Positions 42,485 to 51,122 of a DNA stretch of 64,000 nt are shown piece by piece. Every line of letters begins with the position of its first letter. Position 1 is the first letter of the stretch. The stretch comes from Ruegeria intermedia (GTDB lineage: Bacteria > Pseudomonadota > Alphaproteobacteria > Rhodobacterales > Rhodobacteraceae), in the NCBI RefSeq assembly GCF_900129345.1, contig NZ_FQVK01000005.1:62001-126000 (forward strand), in the 5' to 3' direction. Below the pieces are notes generated by a model. It was given only the letters and a program-made list of their open reading frames with translations, was not told the DNA's origin and did not search any database. The translations under genes were made by a program, and so were the position numbers.

Positions 42485-44038
42485 TCAATCCTGTTGGTCG
42501 GTGTCAGCCCGCGCAGGGTCTGTGTCGTTGTCGGGCGAGCCATTCGTCGGGTCATTGTCCGGATCGGTGCCCAGATCGCTTGTCTGCGCACTTCCGGCTT
42601 TGGTGACCCGGCGTGGATCGCTGTCGAGTACCAGCCCGAGGGTATCTAGTTTGGCGTTGGTTGCTGCAATCTCCGCCAGCACGGCGTCTGGATTGCGCCC
42701 CTGCCGGGCGATGACCTCAGCCAACGTCATGGTGCCGGATCTGATCGACAACAGGTTGGCCATCGCGTCTTTCTGAGGATCGACCGCTTCGAACTTCGGC
42801 GGTGACCACTCTACCGGCACGTCCGGTGTTGGGATCAGACCTGCAGCCCATGCAGCCTCGCAAAACCAGCGCCAGACCGGGGCGCAAAACATTGGAATGA
42901 ACAGCTGCCACTGCACAGCGTCGATCTGACGGCGGAATTCCACCAGCCCCGCACGGATCGAGGAATAGTTGACCTGAGAGAGATCGCCGGTCAGCAACTC
43001 ATACGGCACGCGGAACCCGGCCGAGATCGTATGCAGGCTCGCCCTCTTGTAATCTGCATAGCCGCCGGTGGCCGAAGGCTGGTTAAACCGAATGTCCTTG
43101 CCGCCGCGCGCATAGGCAATGAGGCCAGGTTCGAACTGTTCGACGCGGTTGCCATCAGCATCCACCACCGAAGGCGCGATGCCCTGCTGCGCTTCATCAT
43201 CGCCAAAGACGATGGCGGTGACGCAGGCCTCAGTCTTCTTGCGGACCAGCTCGGCCACCTCGTAGTCGTCGAGATCGCGCAGGCTGCGGATCACTGGTGC
43301 ACCCCAAGGCACGCCGCGCGCCTGCGTACGCTGTTTTTCATATACGTGCGCGATCTCAATCGCAGGCACCGGGCGGCTCTGCAGGCCATTCTGCATCGCG
43401 CCAAAGGCATCGCCCGGATGTTCAGCGTGTAGCCAATAGGCCTCTCGCTTTCCAATAGGATTAAACTGAATTCCCTGTACCAAGCGCCCCGCGCCGAGCA
43501 CGCCAGATTTCGTGGCATCCAGAAAGTCGGCTTCCAGCACCTGCAATTGTAGCGGCACCGGTAGCCCATCAGAGGAGCGGCGCAAGCGGCGGCGCACCAG
43601 AACTTCTCCTGCCTCGACCATCTCGCGGCAGATCAGGGTCTGCAAACCATAGAAGTCGAGCTGTCCATCGGCATCCGCTGCTGCAGACCAGCGCGCGAAT
43701 AGCGCGTCGACCTTGCGGTCCAGCGTCTCATTGCCGCTGGCCGCTCGGGGCATGATGCCCGCACCAACAATATTGTTCACGAGCACCGCCACAGCTTTCG
43801 CCGCATGCGGGTTGTTGCGCACCAGATCGCGCATCCGATCCCGCAAGAGGGCTCCAGCCACGCCCACCTCGGTATCAGAGGAAGTGCCCGGAGCCCGCCA
43901 CCCATCGGTTCGCCGCCCCTTAGCCGCACCATCATAGCCCCGCGTCAGGGTTTCTAACGCCTGGCGCGCAAGGACACGCCGCGCTGCCGCGCGCGGTGCC
44001 ACGGTGGCAATTGCTTGGTCAAACCAGTTTCCCGACAT
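42485..44038 (-). CDS. Portal protein, lambda gpB family
   Basis: 517 residues. RDLVRNNPHAAKAVAVLVNNIVGAGIMPRA, WSAAADADGQLDFYGLQTLICREMVEAGEVLVRRR, and GFRVPYELLTGDLSQVNYSSIRAGLVEFRRQIDAVQWQLFIPMFCAPVW are the conserved segments of lambda-type portals. Forms the dodecameric DNA channel of the head. The C-terminal 50 residues are acidic and low complexity. Its ATG overlaps the gpW stop (TGATG). Confidence 0.94.
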   Translation of the reverse strand: MSGNWFDQAIATVAPRAAARRVLARQALETLTRGYDGAAKGRRTDGWRAPGTSSDTEVGVAGALLRDRMRDLVRNNPHAAKAVAVLVNNIVGAGIMPRAASGNETLDRKVDALFARWSAAADADGQLDFYGLQTLICREMVEAGEVLVRRRLRRSSDGLPVPLQLQVLEADFLDATKSGVLGAGRLVQGIQFNPIGKREAYWLHAEHPGDAFGAMQNGLQSRPVPAIEIAHVYEKQRTQARGVPWGAPVIRSLRDLDDYEVAELVRKKTEACVTAIVFGDDEAQQGIAPSVVDADGNRVEQFEPGLIAYARGGKDIRFNQPSATGGYADYKRASLHTISAGFRVPYELLTGDLSQVNYSSIRAGLVEFRRQIDAVQWQLFIPMFCAPVWRWFCEAAWAAGLIPTPDVPVEWSPPKFEAVDPQKDAMANLLSIRSGTMTLAEVIARQGRNPDAVLAEIAATNAKLDTLGLVLDSDPRRVTKAGSAQTSDLGTDPDNDPTNGSPDNDTDPARADTDQQD

Positions 44039-44247
44039 CAGCGGTCTCCGCGCGAGAAGCCCGCAAGTCCGGTGATCGGTACCGGCCGTGTGGTCCCTGC
44101 GATGGCGCGCTCAATCGTTCGGATGCGCACAAGGAGATCTGCAGCTGAGCCGTAGTCGATGGATTTGCCATCATAGCTGACCCGTGTCGTGCCGCTGGCA
44201 TAGGCCCGGCGCAGCGCTGAGAGCTCGGTTTCCGTCCAGTCAGTCAT
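44038..44247 (-). CDS. gpW-like head-tail joining protein
   Basis: 69 residues. MTDWTETELSALRRAYASGTTRVSYDGKSIDYGSAADLLVRIRTIERAIAG is a typical gpW: one helix, a beta hairpin (RVSYDGKSIDYGS) and a second helix. It sits between terminase and portal as in lambda and closes the head after packaging. Start overlaps the terminase stop (TGATG). Confidence 0.9.
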   Translation of the reverse strand: MTDWTETELSALRRAYASGTTRVSYDGKSIDYGSAADLLVRIRTIERAIAGTTRPVPITGLAGFSRGDR

Positions 44248-46250
44248 CAAAACCATCCTCCACGCCGTCCGAGCCAGTCGGATTGGCGCTTGCCTTGCGT
44301 AGCCTGCGCTTGCCTGTTGATCTGCCCCGCGGGATCCGCAGAGGCATCAGCGACCCCAAGTTGATCCTCGAGGTCCCGCCATTTGTCGTCTGTCCAGCGA
44401 TCCGCGCCCACGATCCAAGCGGCAGCGCGGGCATAAACCCGGCAGTCCAACGCCTCGTTGCGCTCACGTAGCTTCTGCCACTCCAATCGGGCAAAGCCGC
44501 GTTTGGTGCGCACCGTCACCAATTGCTCGGCGACGAACTGCTTTAACCACTCATTTTCGACCCAATGCGGCAGATGCACTGTTCCGGGTGAGAACGTCGC
44601 ACCGTCAGCACGTTCCTCTTCGGTCGGTCGTTCCAGCCGCAGAAACCGATAGGTCTCTGCCTTGAAGGTCGAGACCGCCACGGTCCAAAGACGCGCGCCC
44701 CGGCGCAGACGTTTGCCCCCTTCAGTCGCATCCACATAGGTTGGACCAGATACGGGGCTTGCGCGGTTGAACCCTTCGACGCCTTTGACGGGCGCGACCT
44801 GTGCAAATCCTTGCGCCCGCGACCATCCATAGACCGCCGGAGCCTCATAGCCGGTATCGATGGCAAGTCGCGCAATCTTCAAGTGTGCGCCACGCTCATG
44901 CGGCCAGGTTCGACCCAGAAGTTCGGCCAGATCGCCCCACGCCTCATGACGATCGGGGCCGCCTTCGATAACAATGTGATCGACCAGCCAGCTTTCCAGC
45001 CCGCGGCCCCAGGCCCAGACATCGACCTCGATCCGGTCCTTTTGCACATCGGCACCAGCGGTCAGGAACAACCCACCCGCAGGCACAATGCCCGGCTTCC
45101 AGTTTTCTCGCTGGTCGTAGAGCCGCTGCCAGTCCGGCACCTCACCCGTCTCGACCCACGTCTCGCCGAGGATCGTGTTGCGAAACGCTTTGATCGCCTC
45201 ATCCGACCCCTGGGCTGCGTCCCAGGCCCGCACGATCCGCTCCCAGCTGAGCCAGCCGATGGGCGAATAAAGCGCCGAGAGGTGATAGCCGACCGTATTC
45301 GGATCCGCGGCCGTGGCGGTTGCCCGCCATTCGCCAGCCTCCAGCATCGCCGTCTTGTGATGCTCCGCTATGGGCTGCTCGCAGCCCTCGCAGTGATATT
45401 CCGCTGTTTCCGGCTGCCCCTTCTGCCAGCGCAGCCGTTCGAATTTGAGCCACTGCATCGCGCCACAATGGGGGCATGGGACGAAAAACCGGCGCTGATC
45501 ACTGGCATCATAGTCCCGCTCAATCCGGCTCATCCCGCGAATGGTCGGGGTTGAGACCAAGAACACCTTACGCCGATGTGCGAAGGTCAGCGAACGCGCT
45601 TCCGCCAACGTGACCGGATCACCCTCATCGTCAGCGGACGCTGGATAGGCATCGACCTCGTCGAGGAAGATGTAGCGCGCCGGGGTCGAGCGCAGCCCTA
45701 CGGCCGAGTTTGCCCCGGTCATGATCAAAATACCGCCCGCAAATTCCTTAGACAGCATCGTGTTGCCCGCGTCACGAGAACGCGCCGGTTTGACCCGCTC
45801 CCGCAGTTCCGGGCTCTCATCGATCAGCGGATCAATCCGCTGACGTGAGTTTCGTTTCGCCAATTCCACCGTTGGCTGGACCGCCAACATTGGCCCCGGC
45901 GCCTGGTGGATCGCAAAGCCAATCCAGTTGTTGCCCGCCTCGGTCGCGCCGACCTGCGCTGCCTTCATGAACACGATCCGCTGTGCCCGGTCGCCGGGCG
46001 AAAGCCTGTCCATGATCTCAGCCATGTAAGGCGTGCGGGCCGTTCGATACCGACCTGGTTCTGCCGACGCGCGCCCCGACAGCATCCGGTGTCGGTCTGC
46101 CCATTGGGAGACGGTCAGGTCCGCATCCGGCGTGAGACCCGCGCCCCAAGCACGCAGGATTTCTGCCGCGCCATCGAAATCCAGCAGATCGTCCGCATCA
46201 TCGGAGATCAGGTTTGACCTCGGCAAGATCGTCGAGCTGGGCACGGACAT
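44247..46250 (-). CDS. Terminase large subunit, GpA family
   Basis: 667 residues. ATPase: Walker A-like VFMKAAQVGATEAGNNWIGF, Walker B ARYIFLDEVDAYP, and coupling motif VFLVSTPTIRGMSRIERDY. A four-cysteine zinc site (FVPCPHCGAMQWLKF and EYHCEGCEQPIAEHH) is usual for GpA. The nuclease part has LTAGADVQKDRIEVDVWAWGRG and AIDTGYEAPAVYGW. Cuts and pumps phage DNA into heads. The ATG at 46250 has TTGGAA before it and overlaps the small subunit's end by 53 bases. Confidence 0.95.
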   Translation of the reverse strand: MSVPSSTILPRSNLISDDADDLLDFDGAAEILRAWGAGLTPDADLTVSQWADRHRMLSGRASAEPGRYRTARTPYMAEIMDRLSPGDRAQRIVFMKAAQVGATEAGNNWIGFAIHQAPGPMLAVQPTVELAKRNSRQRIDPLIDESPELRERVKPARSRDAGNTMLSKEFAGGILIMTGANSAVGLRSTPARYIFLDEVDAYPASADDEGDPVTLAEARSLTFAHRRKVFLVSTPTIRGMSRIERDYDASDQRRFFVPCPHCGAMQWLKFERLRWQKGQPETAEYHCEGCEQPIAEHHKTAMLEAGEWRATATAADPNTVGYHLSALYSPIGWLSWERIVRAWDAAQGSDEAIKAFRNTILGETWVETGEVPDWQRLYDQRENWKPGIVPAGGLFLTAGADVQKDRIEVDVWAWGRGLESWLVDHIVIEGGPDRHEAWGDLAELLGRTWPHERGAHLKIARLAIDTGYEAPAVYGWSRAQGFAQVAPVKGVEGFNRASPVSGPTYVDATEGGKRLRRGARLWTVAVSTFKAETYRFLRLERPTEEERADGATFSPGTVHLPHWVENEWLKQFVAEQLVTVRTKRGFARLEWQKLRERNEALDCRVYARAAAWIVGADRWTDDKWRDLEDQLGVADASADPAGQINRQAQATQGKRQSDWLGRRGGWF

Positions 46251-46758
46251 GTTTTTCCAAAACTTTCTGCATTGCGGCGGGTTCAACACCCAGATCGGCT
46301 GCCATCAAAGCTGCCGCCCGCGCAGGCCAGTTGACCCAGACATCACGCTCCTGCCGCGCCAGCCGAAAAACCAGCGACAGTGCGCGAGCCCGGTCGATCA
46401 ACTCGCCTTTCAGCTTTTGCAGACGCAGACGACGTTCCTGCGCCTTCAGCACTTCATTGGCCGTCTTGGCCTGCAAAAAGGTGGTGCCACCGCTATTTGC
46501 CGGAGCCTCAAGCCCCTGTTCCTTCAGAGTGTCACCGACTGCCGAGACAGCCGCCTCCGACACAGGCTTGCGTCTTGGCTGCGGCTTCTTGCGGGTTTTG
46601 GATGGGTCGGTTGCCTCAGCACGCAGGGCATCGCTTGAAACCGCATCGATGCTGCCATCGTCGTGCAGCACCAGCCGTCCTGTTGCCTTGGCCTTCTGGA
46701 TTGCACCGCGTGAAAGACCAACACGGGTGGCGTATTGGCGCTCGCTCAAACCCTCCAT
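46198..46758 (-). CDS. Terminase small subunit (Nu1-like)
   Basis: 186 residues. The N-terminal HTH reads MEGLSERQYATRVGLSRGAIQKAKATGRLVLHDDGSID; a basic linker (KTRKKPQPRRKPV) leads to a helical region ANEVLKAQERRLRLQKLKGELIDRARALSLVFRLARQERDVWVNWPAR, the same arrangement as Nu1-type subunits that recognise the cos site and hold the large subunit. It is the first late gene; divergent small genes begin about 150 bases away. Confidence 0.87.
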   Translation of the reverse strand: MEGLSERQYATRVGLSRGAIQKAKATGRLVLHDDGSIDAVSSDALRAEATDPSKTRKKPQPRRKPVSEAAVSAVGDTLKEQGLEAPANSGGTTFLQAKTANEVLKAQERRLRLQKLKGELIDRARALSLVFRLARQERDVWVNWPARAAALMAADLGVEPAAMQKVLEKHVRAQLDDLAEVKPDLR

Positions 46759-46904
46759 TGCGCGCTCCGATTATCATTCAAAATCATGTGCTTATGTCGT
46801 TGATAAGCCTCCGTAGTAGAGCGAATGTGGTCTCACGAAAACGATGCAACTCACCACCGCGCTCAAGCAGCGCAGCGGTCGCGCAAAACCAAGGAGCCGC
46901 CACG

Positions 46905-47174
46905 ATGACCCGCTTGAACCCGATCACCACGCCTCGCCACCAACTGCGCGCCGAGAAAGCCGCGCGAAACCGCGAAGCTGCGATCAACGCCTTCATCGGC
47001 AAGAAGGCCGAGGTCGACGACATGCTCGCCCGGCTTCAGAGCCTCTGCGACGAGCATTTCAACTGCCAACCCGACGAAATCAACTGGGGCCATGTTGGCA
47101 CCCTTGAGCATTACGCCAGCCTGCTGAAGCGCATCACCGACAGCGCCTTCAGCGAAGGCGAGCACGCGGAGTAA
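46905..47174 (+). CDS. Small phage protein of unknown function
   Basis: 89 residues. MTRLNPITTPRHQLRAEKAARNREAAINAFIGKKAEVDDMLARLQSLCDEHFNCQPDEINWGHVGTLEHYASLLKRIT looks all-helical. AAGGAG nine bases before the ATG marks a real start. First of three short plus-strand genes between packaging and methyltransferase genes. Family not recognised. Confidence 0.77.
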   Translation: MTRLNPITTPRHQLRAEKAARNREAAINAFIGKKAEVDDMLARLQSLCDEHFNCQPDEINWGHVGTLEHYASLLKRITDSAFSEGEHAE

Positions 47175-47179
47175 GCGCC

Positions 47180-47398
47180 ATGGAAACCAGCACAATTCGT
47201 ATCGCAATTCGTAAACTGCCCGATCAATTCGATCGCAGCCGCATCACCACAGTCCTTGACGAGATCGAATGCGCCTTAATGGACGACGGTGGCGTTTATG
47301 TTCGCGCCTACGCCGACAGCATGACGATCACCATCGAGGTGCCCACCAATCAACTGATCGACGCAGCCGCCTGTCTGAAAGACATCGGTCTGGTCTGA
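47180..47398 (+). CDS. Small phage protein of unknown function
   Basis: 72 residues with an alternating strand-helix pattern (TIRIAIRKLP, SRITTVLDEIECALMDDG, VYVRAYADSMTITIEVPTNQLIDAAACLKDIGLV). GGAG is eight bases before the ATG and it follows the preceding gene by five bases, so they are co-transcribed. Not recognised. Confidence 0.72.
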   Translation: METSTIRIAIRKLPDQFDRSRITTVLDEIECALMDDGGVYVRAYADSMTITIEVPTNQLIDAAACLKDIGLV

Positions 47399-47488
47399 AC
47401 TGCACAGACCTCAAGATATGCCCCGCGCTCGCGGGGCCTGTCTCGGTACAAGGACGCATGTCGCGATCCTCAAATACTGGAGACACTT

Positions 47489-47731
47489 ATGGCTCAGAAA
47501 TCCACACCGAAAACAACCGCTACGGCCTCGCACCAGACGAAGCAGCAGATCGTGATTGACCTCCTACGTCGGCCCGAAGGCGCGACCATCGAAGAGATCG
47601 CCAATGCTACCGAGTGGCAATCGCATACGGTGCGCGGCGCCATGTCCGGCGCGCTCAAGAAAAAGCTAGGCCTCGCAATCACCTCGGAAAAGGTGGATGC
47701 GCGCGGACGCGTCTATCGTATCGAAGACTGA
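47489..47731 (+). CDS. DUF3489 domain protein
   Basis: 80 residues. TKQQIVIDLLRRPEGATIEEIANATEWQSHTVRGAMSGALKKKLGLAITSEKVDARGRVYRI is a winged-helix-like DUF3489 domain, common in alphaproteobacterial phages and plasmids. It may bind DNA. GGAG precedes the ATG. Its end overlaps the end of the convergent DUF7220-like gene by 19 bases. Confidence 0.88.
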   Translation: MAQKSTPKTTATASHQTKQQIVIDLLRRPEGATIEEIANATEWQSHTVRGAMSGALKKKLGLAITSEKVDARGRVYRIED

Positions 47732-48033
47732 TCCCGCGCCGCTGTACCGCTGAAGTCGCGGCGGTAAGGGAGCCTTGCGCGAACAGAGCCGTCGCTTATC
47801 TTGGGGGGCGGCTTTTTTGATCGGACCCGGATTGCCTCGAAGACCCGCCGTAAGGCGAAGGAACGCGCTATCGACACCACGGTAAAAACCGCCCCCATTT
47901 GCAGGTTCTGGGCCAGCGTTGTGTGCAGCCCAAACATCGGGAAGATCAGGATTTGCGTCAGAACAGCGATACAGTAGCCAACCGCGACATTCGCAATCGC
48001 TTCACAAAATGACATCAGACGGGATTGCTTCAT
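47713..48033 (-). CDS. DUF7220-like small membrane protein
   Basis: 106 residues. MKQSRLMSFCEAIANVAVGYCIAVLTQILIFPMFGLHTTLAQNLQMGAVFTVVSIARSFALRRVFEAI gives two membrane helices and a basic tail; the pattern matches a small phage membrane family seen beside methyltransferase genes. The tail is longer than I expect and runs into the opposite gene. ATGA overlap with the methyltransferase stop side of the operon. Confidence 0.78.
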   Translation of the reverse strand: MKQSRLMSFCEAIANVAVGYCIAVLTQILIFPMFGLHTTLAQNLQMGAVFTVVSIARSFALRRVFEAIRVRSKKPPPKISDGSVRARLPYRRDFSGTAARDQSSIR

Positions 48034-49295
48034 TGGCTACCCCGCTCTGAGCGCAGATCATCAAAACTGGTCCCGGCGCCTTCAAGAACAGCGTGCTTGC
48101 CAGTAAACTGCTGCCACCGTTGAACAGCCACATCGACATACGCCGGATTAAGCTCAATCCCGTAGCAGACCCGCCCCGTGGTTTCCGCCGCGATAAGCGT
48201 AGTGCCCGAGCCCATAAAAGGCTCGTAGACAGCTTGGCCCTGGCTGGAATTGTTCAGGATCGGACGGCGCATACATTCGACGGGCTTCTGGGTGCCGTGT
48301 ACGGTGTCCGCGTCCTGATCCTTGTTCGCGATCTGCCATAGCGTCGTTTGTTTGCGGTCGCCCGCCCAGTGTCCCTTGCCGGTTTTCTTCACCGCATAAA
48401 GGCACGGCTCGTGCTGCCAGTGATAATCGCCGCGGCTCAGCACCAGGCGATCCTTGGCCCAGATGATCTGAGACCGGATATTGAAACCGGAGGCCTCTAA
48501 GCTCTCGGCAACGGTGGTCGCATGCAACGCGCCATGCCAGACATAGGCCACATCGCCAGGGAAGAGCACCCAGGCCTCACGCCAATCAGCCCGGTCATCA
48601 TTTAGTACCTTGCCGGTGCGTTTTGTTGCGGCGGCTCCTGCCTTGTTACGCCAGCCCGGATCGTATTCGACGCCGTAAGGCGGATCGGTCACCATCAGCT
48701 GCGGTTTCACATCACCGAGCAGACGATCGACATCGGTGGCCACGGTCGCGTCACCGCAGAGCAGCCGATGTTTGCCGAGCACCCAAAGATCGCCCGGACG
48801 GCTGATTGTGGTCTCGGGGGCCTCGGGAACATCGTCCTCGCCCTCGCCCTCGCGAGAGGCTGTTTCAGGATCAACGTCTCCGGCCAACAGCGCTTCGAGT
48901 TCAGCGTCATCAAAGCCGATGAGCGAGAGATCGTAGTCCTCTGCCAGCAGGTCGTTCAGCTCGGCCGATAGCAGCGCCTCGTCCCAAGTGCCAAGTTCCG
49001 TCAGCTTATTATCCGCGATCCGGTAAGCCCGACGCTGTGCTTCGGTCAGATGTCCCAGCACGATCACGGGGGCCTCAAGCAGCCCCAGCTGTGTGGCGGC
49101 AAGCACACGGCCATGGCCTGCGATCAATTCTCCATCATCCGCGACCAGGCAAGGAACGGTCCAGCCAAACTCGGCCATGCTGGCCGCGATCTTTGCAACC
49201 TGATCCGCGCCATGCATCTTTGCGTTCTTCGCATAAGGCTGGAGCTTGGCAAGCGGCCAAGTCTCGATTGCGTCGGGGGCAAAGCTCAGGGTCAT
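48030..49295 (-). CDS. DNA methyltransferase with N-terminal ParB-like domain
   Basis: 421 residues. The N-terminal 110 residues are a ParB/sulfiredoxin-like domain (LAKLQPYAKNAKMHGADQVAKIAASMAEFGWTVPCLVADDGELIAGHGRVLAA, RIADNKLTELGTWDE). The methyltransferase part has the catalytic VTDPPYGVEYD and, further on, QKPVECMRRPI and the AdoMet-binding YEPFMGSGTTLIAAE; DPPY before FxGxG is the beta class, making N6-methyladenine or N4-methylcytosine. No restriction partner is near, so it probably protects phage DNA or regulates. Target unknown. Confidence 0.92.
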   Translation of the reverse strand: MTLSFAPDAIETWPLAKLQPYAKNAKMHGADQVAKIAASMAEFGWTVPCLVADDGELIAGHGRVLAATQLGLLEAPVIVLGHLTEAQRRAYRIADNKLTELGTWDEALLSAELNDLLAEDYDLSLIGFDDAELEALLAGDVDPETASREGEGEDDVPEAPETTISRPGDLWVLGKHRLLCGDATVATDVDRLLGDVKPQLMVTDPPYGVEYDPGWRNKAGAAATKRTGKVLNDDRADWREAWVLFPGDVAYVWHGALHATTVAESLEASGFNIRSQIIWAKDRLVLSRGDYHWQHEPCLYAVKKTGKGHWAGDRKQTTLWQIANKDQDADTVHGTQKPVECMRRPILNNSSQGQAVYEPFMGSGTTLIAAETTGRVCYGIELNPAYVDVAVQRWQQFTGKHAVLEGAGTSFDDLRSERGSQ

Positions 49296-49721
49296 AATGT
49301 TCAGGGCGCCTCAATGGGGTGGACCCCTGGGTTCCGGACACCAGCAACCAGCTTGGACTCCACGAAGGGTCCAGCGGCGGCCAAGGCATCCAGCTCCAAG
49401 GGTTTGTTTAATTGTGGTTTTTGTCAGATCGCGGGTGGATACCCGCTGGGGTGGCTTCCCAAAAAACGGGCCCTGTCGCTAGCGATATTGCGCGCCAAGC
49501 CCCCCCGTATACGTTTGGGGCCAGGAAGGACCCGCGAATTCAGAGGGTTAGCGCGCTGGATGCCAGCTGGACCCCTGGTTGGACGCCAGGAGCCAGCGGA
49601 GTATCCACCAACAAAAACGGGGAGAGCCGTCTTCCAACGTACTCTCCCCATTATGCCCTACGGATAGCACGAAACTGTTGCATGTGTCGAACACAAAAGT
49701 GTTGCAACACATTGGACTCAT
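49296..49721. other. Gene-free stretch with repeats and hairpins
   Basis: About 425 bases. It contains two imperfect copies of a TGGACCCCTGG...GGAC.CCAG segment (near 49319 and 49567), a hairpin GCGGGT-GGAT-ACCCGC (49431-49446) and a terminator at its right part. The two copies share about 22 of 30 bases. The function is unknown. Confidence 0.6.
49612..49649 (-). terminator. Rho-independent terminator of the minus-strand early operon
   Basis: GGGGAGAG and CTCTCCCC pair perfectly around a 15-base loop, followed on the minus strand by GTTTTTG. It lies about 70 bases past the stop of the DUF6362-like gene and would end the early transcript before the methyltransferase gene. Confidence 0.7.
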
Positions 49722-50102
49722 TCACACATTCAGGCGCGACGCGATCTTGGTCAGGGCAAGCTTGTGCTTGCGCCATGCCGTCGTGCGGTCAACGCCAAGT
49801 TCACCGCTAAGCTGCTTCCAGGGCACACGCGCCGCCCGCGACCAGATCAGCTTGCGCTCAGCCTCTTCAATCCAAAGCACCCAATCGAAAGTCTGCTCGA
49901 GCCGTGTGATCGACGCCGCCGACGGCCAGACGCGCATGGGTTGCGGCTCCATTGCTGCGATCTCGCGGCTGGTCCGCGCGATGTCAGGCCAGGCGTTGAA
50001 GTACCCCTTGGCTTTGACCGGTGGCAGCTTGCGGAGCGTGCGGAACGCTTCTTCGAAATGATCCGCAACATCGTCGGCGGTCCATGTCTTTTTCTCACGC
50101 AT
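49722..50102 (-). CDS. DUF6362-family phage protein
   Basis: 126 residues. MREKKTWTADDVADHFEEAFRTLRKLPPVKAKGYFNAWPDI, then WVLWIEEAERKLIWSRAARVPWKQLSGELGVDRTTAWRKHKLALTKIASRLN, which ends in a helix-turn-helix. The pattern matches DUF6362, found at the end of rhodobacterial phage early operons; a DNA-binding, possibly late-gene regulatory role is inference. The ATG overlaps the upstream gene's stop by eight bases. Confidence 0.82.
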   Translation of the reverse strand: MREKKTWTADDVADHFEEAFRTLRKLPPVKAKGYFNAWPDIARTSREIAAMEPQPMRVWPSAASITRLEQTFDWVLWIEEAERKLIWSRAARVPWKQLSGELGVDRTTAWRKHKLALTKIASRLNV

Positions 50103-50292
50103 GGCGCACCTCCCCAGCGGGGCGTGGCCCATAGAGTTTTGTGCCTAATTGCTCGACCAGTTCACGTTCCGGCCAGGTCAGGCGTTGGTCGTCGACGCTG
50201 ACAGCCAGCAAGCCCTGTTCGTGCCAACCGTCCCGTTTGACCTGATCGGGATCACGGCGGTGTCCGCCATAGCCTTTGGGGGTAAACCTCAT
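50095..50292 (-). CDS. Small phage protein of unknown function
   Basis: 65 residues, basic: MRFTPKGYGGHRRDPDQVKRDGWHEQGLLAVSVDDQRLTWPERELVEQLGTKLYG. Overlaps both neighbours by a few bases, which argues that it is a true gene in the operon. No domain recognised. Confidence 0.72.
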   Translation of the reverse strand: MRFTPKGYGGHRRDPDQVKRDGWHEQGLLAVSVDDQRLTWPERELVEQLGTKLYGPRPAGEVRHA

Positions 50293-50777
50293 GCCACACC
50301 TCCCCGGGTCTCAATGGCCCAATGCAGGATGGCGATAGCATCTGCCTCATTGTCATCAGCGGGGTTGAACCCGCGCGCCTGGGCGGCGGCGATCATGGCG
50401 TCCTTGTTGGCGTTGCCCTTGCCGGTGGCGTGACGCTTGATGGTGCCCACCGGCACGCCCGCATAGGGAATGCCCCTCAGCTCGCCCCAGCTTGTCAGTG
50501 ACGCCAGCAGGCCTCCATAGACATGGGCGGCGTCAGTACCGGCATGACGACGGACTTCCTCGAACCAGATCGTGGCAATCGGTCCAGACCGCCGATCGAG
50601 TTCCGTTAGCCAGTTGGTGAACCGCAAATAGCGCATACCACCGCCATCGTAGCGGCCGGGTTTGAACGACGCTGTCCCGCTGGTGATCAGGCCGTCAAAG
50701 CCACGGATGGCCCAGCCGGTGGTGGTGCCCAGATCGAGCGCAAGGATGCAGCGCGGGGTTTGTGTGGGTTGGGTCAT
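50289..50777 (-). CDS. RuvC-like Holliday junction resolvase
   Basis: 162 residues. The RNase H-like acidic residues are visible: ILALDLGTTTGWAI, ATIWFEEVRRHAG and DNEADAIAILHWA at the C-terminal helix, with IKRHATGKGNANKDAM as the conserved basic part. Such phage RuvC homologues resolve branched DNA before packaging. GGAGG precedes the ATG. Confidence 0.9.
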   Translation of the reverse strand: MTQPTQTPRCILALDLGTTTGWAIRGFDGLITSGTASFKPGRYDGGGMRYLRFTNWLTELDRRSGPIATIWFEEVRRHAGTDAAHVYGGLLASLTSWGELRGIPYAGVPVGTIKRHATGKGNANKDAMIAAAQARGFNPADDNEADAIAILHWAIETRGGVA

Positions 50778-51122
50778 GCAGACCTCCTCTTCGATTTGAT
50801 GAGCAAGGCGAGATGGCTGGCCGGTGAAGGCTGCGGTCTCGCCAGGCCCCGAAGGGTGATCTGGTCAGGTGAGGCGCAGGGCGACGAAGCCGCCCGGCGG
50901 ATTGTTCTAGGTTTCAAATTGGGTCAAATGAAGATTTGCTCCACCTAACCCGTTGACCAACATGCGTATTATATAATTTTTCAATTATTATATATTACAT
51001 AAGGTAGGTCACTCTTTTTTAATAACGCGCGCGTACACGCGAGGGGAATAGGTATCCTCTTGAAAGATTGAAGGACGTGAGGGATCTCACTTTTTCCAAA
51101 AATTCTAATGCCTTATGCATTA
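50778..51122. other. Non-coding AT-rich stretch, possible replication origin
   Basis: 345 bases between the RuvC-like and primase/helicase genes. The section from about 50960 to 51020 is nearly all A and T (ATTATATAATTTTTCAATTA and neighbours), in sharp contrast with its GC-rich surroundings. It is followed by CGCGCGCGTACACGCG, a small hairpin GTGAG-GGAT-CTCAC with TTTTT (51077-51095) and the perfect palindromic TAATGC-CTTAT-GCATTA (51106-51122) against the primase stop. A DNA-unwinding element next to the replication gene is plausible but unproved. Confidence 0.5.
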
